Positions 36,548 through 44,929 of a stretch of 64,000 nt of DNA are shown here, piece by piece. The translations under genes were made by a program, and so were the position numbers. The notes beneath the pieces are model-generated. The model made no database searches and had not been told where the DNA came from. It saw only the letters and a program-made list of their open reading frames with translations. Positions within the stretch are counted from its first letter, which is position 1, and every line of letters starts with the position of its first letter. The stretch spans positions 1 through 64,000 of the forward strand of contig NZ_JAJSSH010000001.1 of NCBI RefSeq assembly GCF_021403115.1, in the 5' to 3' direction. Source of the DNA: Sphingobium sufflavum (GTDB taxonomy: Bacteria; Pseudomonadota; Alphaproteobacteria; Sphingomonadales; Sphingomonadaceae).

Positions 36548-39233
36548 CGCCAAACTCCTTTGCAATCCCGCCCCATGCGGCGCCGACGCTCTGCCGCGCC
36601 GCCGCGATTTGCGCAAGCAGATCGGCCCAATCCTTCGCCCCGCAGGCGCGCGCGACGAGAGGCCGTGTCTCCGCCGCAGGCTCCTCCGACCCCGGCGTCA
36701 CCAGCCGCGCGACGACCAGATAGCGGATCATCAGGTCGTGCGCGGGCAGGATGGTGGCGGGCAGATGGCCCGCATCCGTCAGCGTCGCAATCGCGTCCCG
36801 CAGGTCCGGCGCGAAACCCTGCCCGGTGCGGAATTGCGTGACATGGACCAGAAATTCGATGTCGACCAGACCGCCGGGCAGCAGCTTGACGTCCAGATCG
36901 CCCTTGGGCCGCTTGTGCGTGGCAATGTCGCCGCGCATCTTCACGGCGGCACGGGCCAGTTCGGCGGTGTCCCGCTCCGCCCGGAGGGTGTGGGTCACGA
37001 TGTCCTGCAACGCCCCGCGCGCCGCAGCCGAGCCAAAGACCGGGCGGGCGCGGGTCAGAGCCAGATGCTCCCACGCCCAGGCCGATTCCGCCTGATAGCG
37101 GGCGAAACTGTCGTAGCTGACGCACAGCAGGCCCTGCGCGCCGGACGGGCGCAACCGGGTGTCCACCTCGTACAGCGGCCCCGCCGCCGTGGCGACGGAC
37201 AGGGCGTTGCCGACCCGCTGCGCCAGACGGTTGAAATATTGGGTCGCGCCCAGCGGCTTTGCGCCGTCCGATTCCGCCGCGAAATCACCGGTGAACAGGA
37301 AGATGAGGTCAAGGTCGGAGGCGTGGGTGAGCAACCCGCCGCCGAGCCGGCCGAGCGCGAGGATGACCAGTTCGCCGCCGGGGATGCGGCCATGCGTCCG
37401 CTCGAACTCCGCGACGGTCGCGGCGGCCAGCACCTCGATCGCGGCGCCCGCGACCCGGCCATAGCCCGCCGCCGCCTCTATGGGATCGCTGGCCCCGCGC
37501 ACGATCTGCACGCCCAATGCAAAGCGGCGCTCGCCCACCTTCTTGCGCACGCTGTCGAGCAGCGCCTCATAACCCTCTCCGGCCTCCTGATGCCCGAAGT
37601 CCGCGATGAGTTGCGCGATGGGCGGCATGGGGTCGAAAGCGCTGGCGTCGATCAGCCCGTCGAGCAGCGACGCCTGTCGCCCCAGCGCCTCCGCCAGAGT
37701 CGGTGCATGACTCAATATCTCCACGAGGATCTGGGCGAGGCCGGGCCGGGCCGACAGCAGGCGGAAGATGTTGATCGCCGATGGCAGGCCGCGCAGCAGC
37801 GCGTCGAGGCGCAGCACGGTGGCGGCGGGATCGGGCGCCTTTGCGATGGCGCGCATCACTTCGGGCAGCATGTCCTCCAGCGCCTCCCGCGCCGGGGGTG
37901 AGCGCAGGACACGGGCGTTGCCTTCCCGCCACTCCGCAATGCGGGCGAGCGCGGGGGCGGGATCGGCAAAGCCCATCTCCGCCAGTTGCTCGGCCAGCGC
38001 GTCGGGACTGCGCGACAGATGATCGTTCTTGTCGCCGCCGCTGGCCGCGACCAGTCCGTCGTAAAGGGTGCCGACCCGCTCGATATGGGGGGCCAGTTCC
38101 GCGACCAGCGCGTCGCCATCGGCCAGCCCCGCGAGGCGCGCGACGGTGTCGAGCGATTCGGGCGAGGTCGGCAGACTGTGCGTCTGAAGGTCGTTCACCA
38201 TCTGGAGCCGATGCTCGATGGTGCGATATTCGCGATAGGCGGCGCCCAGCACAGCCGTCGTCTCACCCGCCACGATGCCCGCCGCGGTCAGCGCCGCCAG
38301 CGCATCCAGCGTCGCGGGCGCGCGCAGCGACGGGTCGCGGCCACCATGGATGAGTTGGTGGATCTGCGCGAAAAACTCCACCTCGCGGATGCCACCGCGA
38401 CCGCGCTTCAGGTCGTAGCCCGCTCCCAGCCGCTGGCCCTGCGCATAATGGTCGCGGATGCGGCGGGTGATCTCACCGATGCCGGACACCGCCCCGAAAT
38501 CGAGGCTGCGCCGCCAGACGAAGGGGCGGATAGCGGTGAGGAACATCTGGCCCAGCGCCCGGTCCCCCGCCGCCGCGCGGGCGCGGATGAACGCGGCCTG
38601 CTCCCACCCCATGGCGGTCGATTCATAATAGCTGATCGCCGCCTCCACCGGCAGCACGATGGGCGTGGCCTCCGGCGAGGGGCGCAGGCGCAGGTCGACG
38701 CGAAAGACATAGCCGTCCGCCGTCACATCGTTCATCAGCGAGACGACGCGGCGACCCAGCCGCACGGCGGCCTCCACCGGCTCCTCCCGCGTGCTGTGCG
38801 GCAGGGTGGTCGGGTCGAACAGCAATATGGGGTCGATGTCGGAGCTGTAGTTGAGTTCCGCCGAGCCATGCTTGCCCAGCGCCAGCACCGCAAAGCCGCG
38901 CGGCTCCGCATCCGGGTAGCGTTCCTGAAAGGCGGTCGCGATGGCCCGGTCCAGCGCGGCGTCGGCAAAGGCGGACAGACGCGCGGTGACGGTTTCCAAC
39001 GGCCATGCCCCGGCCAGATCGGCAATAGCGATGACGAGGCCCCGCGCCCGCTTTTCAAGGCGCAGCGCCCGGCCGACCGGCTCGCCCTCCCCGACCAGCG
39101 CCGCCCGGTCCCAGGCGACGTCTATCGCGCCGTCGGCCAGCAGCGCCACAATGTCGGGAAACACCTCCATCTGGCGCGCCAGATAGCCGCTGTTCGCCCC
39201 GGCACGGTCCAGCGCATCGGTCAATCCTGTCAT
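36528..39233 (-). CDS. glnE: bifunctional glutamine synthetase adenylyltransferase/deadenylylase
   Basis: About 901 residues. Two nucleotidyltransferase domains are visible: KHGSAELNYSSDIDPILLFD in the N-terminal (deadenylylase) half and LGRLGGGLLTHASDLDLIFL in the C-terminal (adenylylase) half, joined by helical regulatory segments. It modifies glutamine synthetase in response to PII. Start uncertain: ATG 39233 (GGATGGGG upstream) or in-frame ATGs at 39245 and 39263. Confidence 0.94.
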   Translation of the reverse strand: MTGLTDALDRAGANSGYLARQMEVFPDIVALLADGAIDVAWDRAALVGEGEPVGRALRLEKRARGLVIAIADLAGAWPLETVTARLSAFADAALDRAIATAFQERYPDAEPRGFAVLALGKHGSAELNYSSDIDPILLFDPTTLPHSTREEPVEAAVRLGRRVVSLMNDVTADGYVFRVDLRLRPSPEATPIVLPVEAAISYYESTAMGWEQAAFIRARAAAGDRALGQMFLTAIRPFVWRRSLDFGAVSGIGEITRRIRDHYAQGQRLGAGYDLKRGRGGIREVEFFAQIHQLIHGGRDPSLRAPATLDALAALTAAGIVAGETTAVLGAAYREYRTIEHRLQMVNDLQTHSLPTSPESLDTVARLAGLADGDALVAELAPHIERVGTLYDGLVAASGGDKNDHLSRSPDALAEQLAEMGFADPAPALARIAEWREGNARVLRSPPAREALEDMLPEVMRAIAKAPDPAATVLRLDALLRGLPSAINIFRLLSARPGLAQILVEILSHAPTLAEALGRQASLLDGLIDASAFDPMPPIAQLIADFGHQEAGEGYEALLDSVRKKVGERRFALGVQIVRGASDPIEAAAGYGRVAGAAIEVLAAATVAEFERTHGRIPGGELVILALGRLGGGLLTHASDLDLIFLFTGDFAAESDGAKPLGATQYFNRLAQRVGNALSVATAAGPLYEVDTRLRPSGAQGLLCVSYDSFARYQAESAWAWEHLALTRARPVFGSAAARGALQDIVTHTLRAERDTAELARAAVKMRGDIATHKRPKGDLDVKLLPGGLVDIEFLVHVTQFRTGQGFAPDLRDAIATLTDAGHLPATILPAHDLMIRYLVVARLVTPGSEEPAAETRPLVARACGAKDWADLLAQIAAARQSVGAAWGGIAKEFGDADDRG

Positions 39234-39288
39234 AACCCCATCCATAGCCGACACCCTGTCCATTCGTCGCAAGTCGCGGCTTAACAAC

Positions 39289-39313
39289 GCAACTTTGGCA
39301 TTTTCCCGCCGTT
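39289..39313 (+). promoter_or_regulatory. EcfG-type promoter candidate upstream of nepR-like gene
   Basis: GCAAC (39289-39293), 16-nt spacer, CGTT (39310-39313), compared with the EcfG consensus GGAAC-N16/17-CGTT: one mismatch in the -35. It lies about 55 nt before the nepR-like start, within the divergent gap with glnE. Confidence 0.5.
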
Positions 39314-39367
39314 ATTGTCTGCATGATGGAATATCGCAACCATAAGTCCCCAGAAGAAAGGAACGGC

Positions 39368-39514
39368 ATGAACGGATCGCGCTATCGTGAAGTCGTATCG
39401 CCCGCCCGCTCGGACGGCGTGGGCGTGGCGTTGCGCCGGGCCTTTGCGCCGGGTGGCGACAGCGACGATTTCATGAGCCTGTTGCAGGAACTGGACCGCA
39501 AGACCGCGCCCTGA
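39368..39514 (+). CDS. NepR-like anti-sigma factor candidate
   Basis: 48 residues. The C-terminal part GVALRRAFAPGGDSDDFMSLLQELDRK resembles the conserved NepR helix pair (LRxxY/F...P..F..LL..LD) that holds EcfG sigma factors. Start: ATG 39368, with AAAGGAA just upstream. It converges with the ecfG gene ending at 39619 and has an EcfG-like promoter of its own. Very short, so the assignment rests on pattern and context. Confidence 0.65.
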   Translation: MNGSRYREVVSPARSDGVGVALRRAFAPGGDSDDFMSLLQELDRKTAP

Positions 39515-39618
39515 CGAAATGGGGTGCGGGCGGCTGGAGCCTGACGGCAGACGCGGCGCAATCCCGAAGACCGACCCGAACACCGGCTCGGCCCGAAGAC
39601 TGGACCGACAACCGGCGA

Positions 39619-40284
39619 TCAGCGGCCTTCGCTGAGCCGGTCCACTTCGTCCATGATCTCGGTTAGCACACCCTCTGCGCTGTTATGATGGGTCGAGCGC
39701 GCCGGAAGAGCGCCCTGTTCGAGGATCGCCTCCAGCGCGGTGCGGCCACGCGCAACCCGGCTCTTGATCGTGCCCACCGCGACGCCGCAGATTTCCGCCG
39801 CTTCCTCATAGGCAAAGCCGCCCGCGCCGACGAGGATCAGCGCCTCCCGCTGGGGCTGGGGTAATTCCTGAAGCGCGCGTTGCAGGTCGGTCAGGTCGAT
39901 ATGCCGGTCCTGACTGGCGGGCGCGGCCAATATGCGGTCGGCGGTCAGATCGTCCCATTCGCCGCGAAAACGGTTGCGGCGCACCTGCGAGAGATAATGG
40001 TTGCGCAGGATGATGAAGGTCCAGGCGCGCATATTGGTGCCCGCCTGAAAGCGGGAGCGCGCGGCCCATGCCTTGAGCAGGGTTTCCTGCACCAGATCGT
40101 CGGCCAGGTCGCGGTTGCCCGACAGCGAGCGGCCAAAGGCGCGCAGATGCGGCACGATGGCCGTCAATTGCGCCTTGAACTCCGTATCGCTCAGCTGGAC
40201 ACGATCCTCGGCGAGTTCGGGAATGTCCGGCATGATCGACTCCGGGTCGTACCCGTGGTCGTCATGCGCCATTGCGGCCGTCAT
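39619..40284 (-). CDS. ecfG: EcfG-type (general stress) ECF sigma factor
   Basis: 221 residues. Region 2 contains DLADDLVQETLLKAWAA and AWTFIILRNHYLSQVRR. Region 4 contains LPQPQREALILVGAGGFAYE and AAEICGVAVGTIKSRVARGR, the form seen in alphaproteobacterial EcfG (ECF15). It is released from NepR by phosphorylated PhyR to turn on general stress genes; no phyR is seen in the window. Start: ATG 40284 with GAGGGGAAG upstream. It lies downstream of a small membrane-protein gene with an EcfG promoter, suggesting positive autoregulation. Confidence 0.9.
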   Translation of the reverse strand: MTAAMAHDDHGYDPESIMPDIPELAEDRVQLSDTEFKAQLTAIVPHLRAFGRSLSGNRDLADDLVQETLLKAWAARSRFQAGTNMRAWTFIILRNHYLSQVRRNRFRGEWDDLTADRILAAPASQDRHIDLTDLQRALQELPQPQREALILVGAGGFAYEEAAEICGVAVGTIKSRVARGRTALEAILEQGALPARSTHHNSAEGVLTEIMDEVDRLSEGR

Positions 40285-40420
40285 TCTCTTCCCCTCACCC
40301 TGCCGACCGGGGCACGACCCGGAGTCGCGGCGACCCATGGTGCATGTCGCCTTGCGGCCTGTCTGTGCGGCCTTCGGCCTGCGCGCGATCCAGCATCCCC
40401 ATCGTCAAGCCGGCCAGATC
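40285..40420. other. gap between small membrane protein gene and ecfG
   Basis: 136 nt on the path from the EcfG promoter to ecfG. It contains a GGCC-TTCG-GGCC hairpin near 40368-40380 but no T-run and no EcfG consensus of its own, so ecfG may be transcribed from the upstream promoter. Confidence 0.4.
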
Positions 40421-40555
40421 CTATTGAACGCCCAAGATGAGGGCCATCGCGACTATTGCAAGGGCCAGCGATATGCCCAGCACATAGCGGACAATATGCG
40501 GCGTCGATCCGGCCCGCGCGCGGTCGGTCGAGATATGGGTTTCCTGCTGTGCCAT
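40421..40555 (-). CDS. small single-TM protein, probable stress gene
   Basis: 44 residues: a polar N-terminus (MAQQETHISTDRARAG) and one TM helix (IVRYVLGISLALAIVAMALIL). GGAGG lies 5 nt before ATG 40555; an adjacent ATG at 40558 is too close to it. It has a near-perfect EcfG promoter upstream and lies 136 nt upstream of ecfG on the same strand, so the two may be cotranscribed. No family named. Confidence 0.72.
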   Translation of the reverse strand: MAQQETHISTDRARAGSTPHIVRYVLGISLALAIVAMALILGVQ

Positions 40556-40614
40556 CATGACCTCCAAAATCCGCCGAATCCGGTCCTGTATAAGGATCGG
40601 TCGTTTCGGCATTG

Positions 40615-40640
40615 AACGCGGGAGGCATTGCGCCGGTTCC
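40615..40640 (-). promoter_or_regulatory. EcfG-type promoter upstream of small membrane protein (and ecfG)
   Basis: On the minus strand GGAAC (40640-40636), 17-nt spacer, CGTT (40618-40615): an exact match to the alphaproteobacterial general stress consensus. It lies about 60 nt before ATG 40555. A direct reading from sequence; activity is inferred from the consensus and the adjacent ecfG gene. Confidence 0.8.
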
Positions 40641-40811
40641 ATCCCCTTGCCGTCGTCCGCATGGCCTTTCACCGGAAAAGCGTTGCGACGACCACGCCAC
40701 CCTACACCAGTGCCGCGCGCTGCACAGAAGCCGGCGTTTCCGTTCGTCCCTGTCGCCGACCGTTTCGTCCGGCTGGTTCCCTGCGGGTGCCTGCGGGCCC
40801 CTGCGGGTGGC

Positions 40812-40836
40812 GGAACGCGGCGGTGCGCGGCGGGTT
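40812..40836 (+). promoter_or_regulatory. EcfG-type promoter candidate upstream of PRC-barrel gene
   Basis: GGAAC (40812-40816), 16-nt spacer, GGTT (40833-40836): one mismatch in the -10 (consensus CGTT). It lies about 57 nt before the PRC-barrel ATG and points away from the neighbouring minus-strand EcfG promoter. Confidence 0.55.
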
Positions 40837-40892
40837 CTTGATGCGACGGGCCGTCGCCGGACGATGGCCGGCACAGGAGAAGGATCAGGATC

Positions 40893-41258
40893 ATGGCAGA
40901 CACCGGCACATACGACCGATCATCGGTCATCGCATCGGACCGGGTGGAAGGCACGGCGGTCTACAACCCCGAAGGCGAGCGGCTGGGCAGCATCAGCCGC
41001 CTGCTGATCGGCAAGCGCGACGGGCAGGTGGAATGCGCCGTCCTGTCCTTTGGCGGTTTTCTGGGCATCGGCCATGAGCATTATCCGCTGCCCTGGCGCA
41101 TGTTGAGCTACGACCTCGACAAAGGCGGCTATGTCGTCGCGCTCGACAAGAAGCAGCTGGAGGATGCGCCCCGCTACGAACTCAGCCGCGAACCGCAATT
41201 CGACGAGGCCTATACCAAGGCGCTGTACCAATATTATGGCGTCGCGCCGCTGTTCTGA
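40893..41258 (+). CDS. PRC-barrel domain protein
   Basis: 121 residues. The PRC-barrel core spans about residues 10-90: VEGTAVYNPEGERLGSISRLLIG, then VECAVLSFGGFLGIGHEHYPLPW. Cytoplasmic, no TM. Such proteins are frequent members of the alphaproteobacterial general stress regulon. GGAGAAGGATCAGG precedes ATG 40893. Function unknown. Confidence 0.88.
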   Translation: MADTGTYDRSSVIASDRVEGTAVYNPEGERLGSISRLLIGKRDGQVECAVLSFGGFLGIGHEHYPLPWRMLSYDLDKGGYVVALDKKQLEDAPRYELSREPQFDEAYTKALYQYYGVAPLF

Positions 41259-41374
41259 GGGACAGTAGCGCCTCGAACCGTTCATCGTAATTCATGCACG
41301 GTTCAACCATGATGTCCTAGAGCCTCCCCTGCCCGCGCGTTCTCCCCGAACCGCAGGTGAGGGAGGATGACAGC

Positions 41375-42097
41375 ATGGCGATCTGGCAAGAGGGCGCGGG
41401 CAAGGTGGCGATCGGCAGTGCCGCCCTCCTGGCGTTTGGAATGGTGACGGGCGGCTATCTGCTCGGCGACGGGCTGAAACGGGCAAAGGCCGCCGACCGG
41501 TCTGTGACCGTGCGCGGACTGGCGGAGCGGGACGTGACCGCCGACCTCGCCACCTGGACCATCGCCTATTCCGCGACAGGCACCGACCTGCCCACCGTCC
41601 GGGCGGAGATCGAGAATAATACGGCGGCGCTCAAGGGCTATTTCGCGGGGGTCGGGTTCAAGCCCAGCGACCTGTCGCCGATCGGCGCGGGCGTGAATCA
41701 GTTCATGAACAATGGCGTCAACACCATCACCATCACCCAGCGCATGCAGTTGCGCACCACCGACATCGCCCGCGCCCGGCGCGCGGTGGCGGGGCAGTTC
41801 GACCTCGTCCGGCGCGGCGTGACGCTCCAAGAAGGGTCGGGCATGGTGTACAGCTTCACCAAGCTCAACGCCGTCAAGCCGGCGATGGTGGCGCAGGCGA
41901 CCATGGACGCGCGCAAGGCCGCCGAGCAATTCGCCAAGGACAGCGACACCGCTGTCGGCGGGATCAAGAGCGCCACGCAGGGATTTTTCTCCATCGAGGC
42001 GCGCGATGGCGATGCGGCGGGCGGCAATTATGGCGTCGCGGATTCACCCTATAAGAAGGTGCGGGTCGTCACGACCGTCGACTTCTACCTCGACTGA
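41375..42097 (+). CDS. SIMPL-domain (DUF541) periplasmic protein
   Basis: 240 residues. An N-terminal signal anchor (GSAALLAFGMVTGGYLLG) is followed by the SIMPL/DUF541 domain: VTVRGLAERDVTADLATWTIAYSA..., AALKGYFAGVGFKPSDLSP and a long central helical part. BP26/OMP28-like relatives form periplasmic channels or assemblies of unclear function. Start: ATG 41375 with AGGGAGG 8 nt upstream. It converges with and overlaps the TPR gene by 13 nt. Confidence 0.87.
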   Translation: MAIWQEGAGKVAIGSAALLAFGMVTGGYLLGDGLKRAKAADRSVTVRGLAERDVTADLATWTIAYSATGTDLPTVRAEIENNTAALKGYFAGVGFKPSDLSPIGAGVNQFMNNGVNTITITQRMQLRTTDIARARRAVAGQFDLVRRGVTLQEGSGMVYSFTKLNAVKPAMVAQATMDARKAAEQFAKDSDTAVGGIKSATQGFFSIEARDGDAAGGNYGVADSPYKKVRVVTTVDFYLD

Positions 42098-42987
42098 GGC
42101 TGGGACTGGGGCTGGGCATTGGGCCGGGCGGGCAAAGTGGCGGCGGGCTTGCCCATGGCGGGCGTGGCAGTGACGGGAGCATCGCCCAGTTGCGTGAGAT
42201 AGCCGGTCGCCGCCTCCGCCACCGGCGTTCCCGCGCCCAATGTCTTTGCCCGGTGAAAGGCGGCGCGGGCGGCCAGATCGTCCTGGTCCAGCGCGGCGAT
42301 CACGCCCTGCTCCAGCGCCACCGCCGCGTCATCGCCCGCGCGCGAGGCGGCCTCCGCGATATGGCGCTTGGCCAGCGGCAGATCGTTCATGCGGCGGGCC
42401 AGCGTCGCGGACAACAGCCAGATGAGCGGATCCTGCGGCGCGAGGCGTATGGCGTTGTCGAGGTCGGCGCGCGCGCCCGCCTCGTCCTTCACCGCCACGC
42501 GGGCGCGGGCGCGGTCGAGATAGGCCTCGCCCCGCTCGATCCCGTCAGGCAGCGCCGTCCCCGCCAGAGCGGCGTCAAGCGCGGTCAGCGCGCCGCCCGT
42601 ATCCTGCCCCGCCAGCGCGGCATTGCCCGCCTGCGCCCACAGCCGCGCGGCAGCGGCGGCGTCACGGCCCGCCAGCCGTGCGCCGTCGCGGAACGCCGCC
42701 ACCGCCTCCGTCCAGTGCCCCGCCTGCGCCTGCGCAAAGCCGAGGCACTGGCGCGCGGCCGGGCCGTCGCTGCGCGCGATCCACTGGTGGGCGCGGGTGA
42801 TCGCCGCGCCGCTGTCGCGCCGGGCGAGGTCGGCGCACTCCTCCAGCGCGGGGTCGATGGCGGGCGTGACGATGCCCCGCCCCTTGAGCCGCCGTTCAGC
42901 GGGGGGCAGGCGACGCCCCATCACCGCGCCCAGTTCTGGATCGACGCCGGACGAGGCGGCGACAAGCAGGGCGAGGAACAGGGACAT
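42085..42987 (-). CDS. TPR-like secreted protein
   Basis: 300 residues. A short hydrophobic N-terminus (MSLFLALLVAASSG) suggests secretion. The body has several degenerate TPR helices rich in Ala (WTEAVAAFRDGARLAGRDAA, GERGEAYLDRARARVAVKDE-like segment, ARADLDNAIRLAPQDPLIWLL). The tail is Gln/Pro-rich. Probably a periplasmic scaffold. It lies downstream of the hydrolase gene on the minus strand. Confidence 0.78.
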   Translation of the reverse strand: MSLFLALLVAASSGVDPELGAVMGRRLPPAERRLKGRGIVTPAIDPALEECADLARRDSGAAITRAHQWIARSDGPAARQCLGFAQAQAGHWTEAVAAFRDGARLAGRDAAAAARLWAQAGNAALAGQDTGGALTALDAALAGTALPDGIERGEAYLDRARARVAVKDEAGARADLDNAIRLAPQDPLIWLLSATLARRMNDLPLAKRHIAEAASRAGDDAAVALEQGVIAALDQDDLAARAAFHRAKTLGAGTPVAEAATGYLTQLGDAPVTATPAMGKPAATLPARPNAQPQSQPQSR

Positions 42988-43019
42988 GGCGGTCTATCTC
43001 TTCGGTCGGAGAAGCGGGA

Positions 43020-43805
43020 TCAGGGCAGGGTCGCGACGGTGCGGAGGAGGAGGGCAATATCCTCCGGCCGCGACAGGCGATGATCGCCATCCTTGACCAG
43101 CAACGTCTGTACATCGGCTGAACTGATCCGCCGCGCAATGGTGAGCGCAGTGAGCCAGGGCACATCCGGGTCGGCCTGCCCCTGCACCAGCCGCACGGGC
43201 GCTTCGATGGGGATGGCGGCGTCGAGAAGCCGATTCGCCTGCCCCGATTCCCAGAAGGCGCGGGTGGTCACATAAGGCTGGTCGCCATAATCGGTCGGCT
43301 CGACGATCTGCCCCTCGCTTTGAAGGACGGCCTTCTGGTCGTCGGTAAAGCCCCATTGGGTGAAGTCCGGCGCGGCGGCGATGCCGACCAGCCCGCGCAC
43401 CTTCGCCCCCAGCGCCCGCGCCAGCAACAGCGCGATCCAGCCGCCCATCGACGACCCGACCAATATAACCTCGCCCGGCACGAAACAGTCGATCAGGAAG
43501 CGCGCATCGTCCCGCCAGCTGGCCAGCGTGCCGTCGGTGAACGCCCCCTCGCTCGCCCCGCAGCCGGCATAGTCGAGGCGCAGCATCGCCCGCCCTTCCT
43601 GCGCCGCCCATGCGTCGAGCGCCAACGCCTTGCCCCCGTCCATGTCCGACATATAGCCGGGCAGGAAGACGATCGCCGGTCCCGCCCCCTCCCGATAGCG
43701 GCAGGCAAGGCGCAGGCCGTCCGCCCGCGCAATCATCTGAAGCGGGGGCATCTGAAGCGGGGGCATCTCAATCAGGGGGTGCGCAGGAACCGTCTCGTCA
43801 GTCAT
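43020..43805 (-). CDS. alpha/beta hydrolase
   Basis: 261 residues. The nucleophile elbow is GSSMGG (about residue 118) with the acid in GQADPDVPW and His in KDGDHRLSRPED. IVFLPGYMSDMDGGKA near the N-terminus holds the oxyanion region. The N-terminus contains a tandem repeat MPPLQMPPLQ from a duplicated 15-bp unit (43734-43763); the true start may be the Met after it. Substrate unknown. 3 nt after the M48 peptidase gene, same strand. Confidence 0.87.
   Translation of the reverse strand: MTDETVPAHPLIEMPPLQMPPLQMIARADGLRLACRYREGAGPAIVFLPGYMSDMDGGKALALDAWAAQEGRAMLRLDYAGCGASEGAFTDGTLASWRDDARFLIDCFVPGEVILVGSSMGGWIALLLARALGAKVRGLVGIAAAPDFTQWGFTDDQKAVLQSEGQIVEPTDYGDQPYVTTRAFWESGQANRLLDAAIPIEAPVRLVQGQADPDVPWLTALTIARRISSADVQTLLVKDGDHRLSRPEDIALLLRTVATLP
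43734..43763. repeat. 15-bp tandem duplication in the hydrolase N-terminus
   Basis: CATCTGAAGCGGGGG is present twice in immediate succession (43734-43748 and 43749-43763). It encodes MPPLQ twice on the minus strand. It keeps the frame, so it is probably a recent slippage duplication. Confidence 0.85.
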
Positions 43806-43808
43806 GTC

Positions 43809-44915
43809 TCACCAGGAAAATCCGCTCGCCTTCGCGCCCTTCGGATCGGCGCGGCACATGCCCCGGATCGCCGCCCAGTCGGCATCGCTGAGCGCGGGGC
43901 CATAAGTTTTGCCGCGCTGTTTGCTGTTCTGGAACGCCGCCTTGCGATCCGCCGAGACGGGGTGCGAGCTGATCCAGCCCGTCGCCCGTTCCAGCTTCTC
44001 CCCGCCCTTGCCCCCGCCCAGCCGGTCGAAGAAGGCGGCGATTGGATCGGGTGAGATGGCGGCGGTGCGCAGCGCGTCGATGGCGTAGACGTCCGCCGCC
44101 CGCTCCGCATCGCGGCCATAGCTGAGCGACAATGCGCCGGAGACGAGCGCGCCGACATTGCCGTCCAGCCCGCCCAGCACCATGCTGAGGCCGAGCTGGC
44201 GAATCAGCGCCGCCATGGTGTCGCGGTGGCGGACATGGCCGATCTCATGCGCCAGCACGCCCGCCACCTCGTCCGCGGACTTCGCCTGTTTCAGCAGCCC
44301 GTCGAAGATCATGATCCGCCCGCCGGGCATCGCCACCGCATTGACCATGGGGATGTTGGCGACCTCGACCGAGCGGACGCCCGCCGCCTCCGCCCCCAGA
44401 TGCGTGGCGAGCCGGTCCAGCGCCGTCCGCCCCGCCGCCGTGCGGCAGAAGCGCCCGCCGAAATCGCCGATCATCGCGTCGCCCAGCCGGTTCTCCACCG
44501 AACGGGGCACGAAGGGCGCGATCCAGGAGGGCGCGCTGAGCACCAGCGCGACGAATCCCGCCGCGATCGCCGTAAAGCCGATGGCGGCGCGGGTCAGGCC
44601 GAACCGATCGACCCACCGGCCATAGCGGGCGGGCAGCGGCAGATGCACGGCAAAGGCCTCCGGTGGCGGCCCTTCGAAGATCAGCCGCCAGCCCGCCAGC
44701 CCGTTCAGCCCATAGACCGACCGGCCCCGCGTCCCGTCGAGCGCCGCAATGTCCGACCAGCGGTGCGGCCCGCTGAAGACGCCGTCGCCCGACAGGGTGA
44801 AGCCCTCCCCCGTGGGCGCTACCCGCACCGCATGGCGCGTGGCGGAGCGGCCGTCATAATGCCATGCGGCGCCCTGTTGGCCGTCCTGCCCCGTGATCGC
44901 TGCGCCGTCGTCCAT
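43809..44915 (-). CDS. M48-family membrane metallopeptidase
   Basis: 368 residues. The N-terminal half is beta-rich and carries one TM near AAIGFTAIAAGFVALVLSA. The zinc site is VLAHEIGHVRHRD (HEXXH) with a third ligand in the downstream SYGRDAERAADVYAID (Glu). It resembles the BepA/YfgC and HtpX-like peptidase domain used in envelope quality control. It is placed between the DUF898 and hydrolase genes in a minus-strand set. Confidence 0.9.
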   Translation of the reverse strand: MDDGAAITGQDGQQGAAWHYDGRSATRHAVRVAPTGEGFTLSGDGVFSGPHRWSDIAALDGTRGRSVYGLNGLAGWRLIFEGPPPEAFAVHLPLPARYGRWVDRFGLTRAAIGFTAIAAGFVALVLSAPSWIAPFVPRSVENRLGDAMIGDFGGRFCRTAAGRTALDRLATHLGAEAAGVRSVEVANIPMVNAVAMPGGRIMIFDGLLKQAKSADEVAGVLAHEIGHVRHRDTMAALIRQLGLSMVLGGLDGNVGALVSGALSLSYGRDAERAADVYAIDALRTAAISPDPIAAFFDRLGGGKGGEKLERATGWISSHPVSADRKAAFQNSKQRGKTYGPALSDADWAAIRGMCRADPKGAKASGFSW

Positions 44916-44929
44916 GCCGCCCCCGTCGA

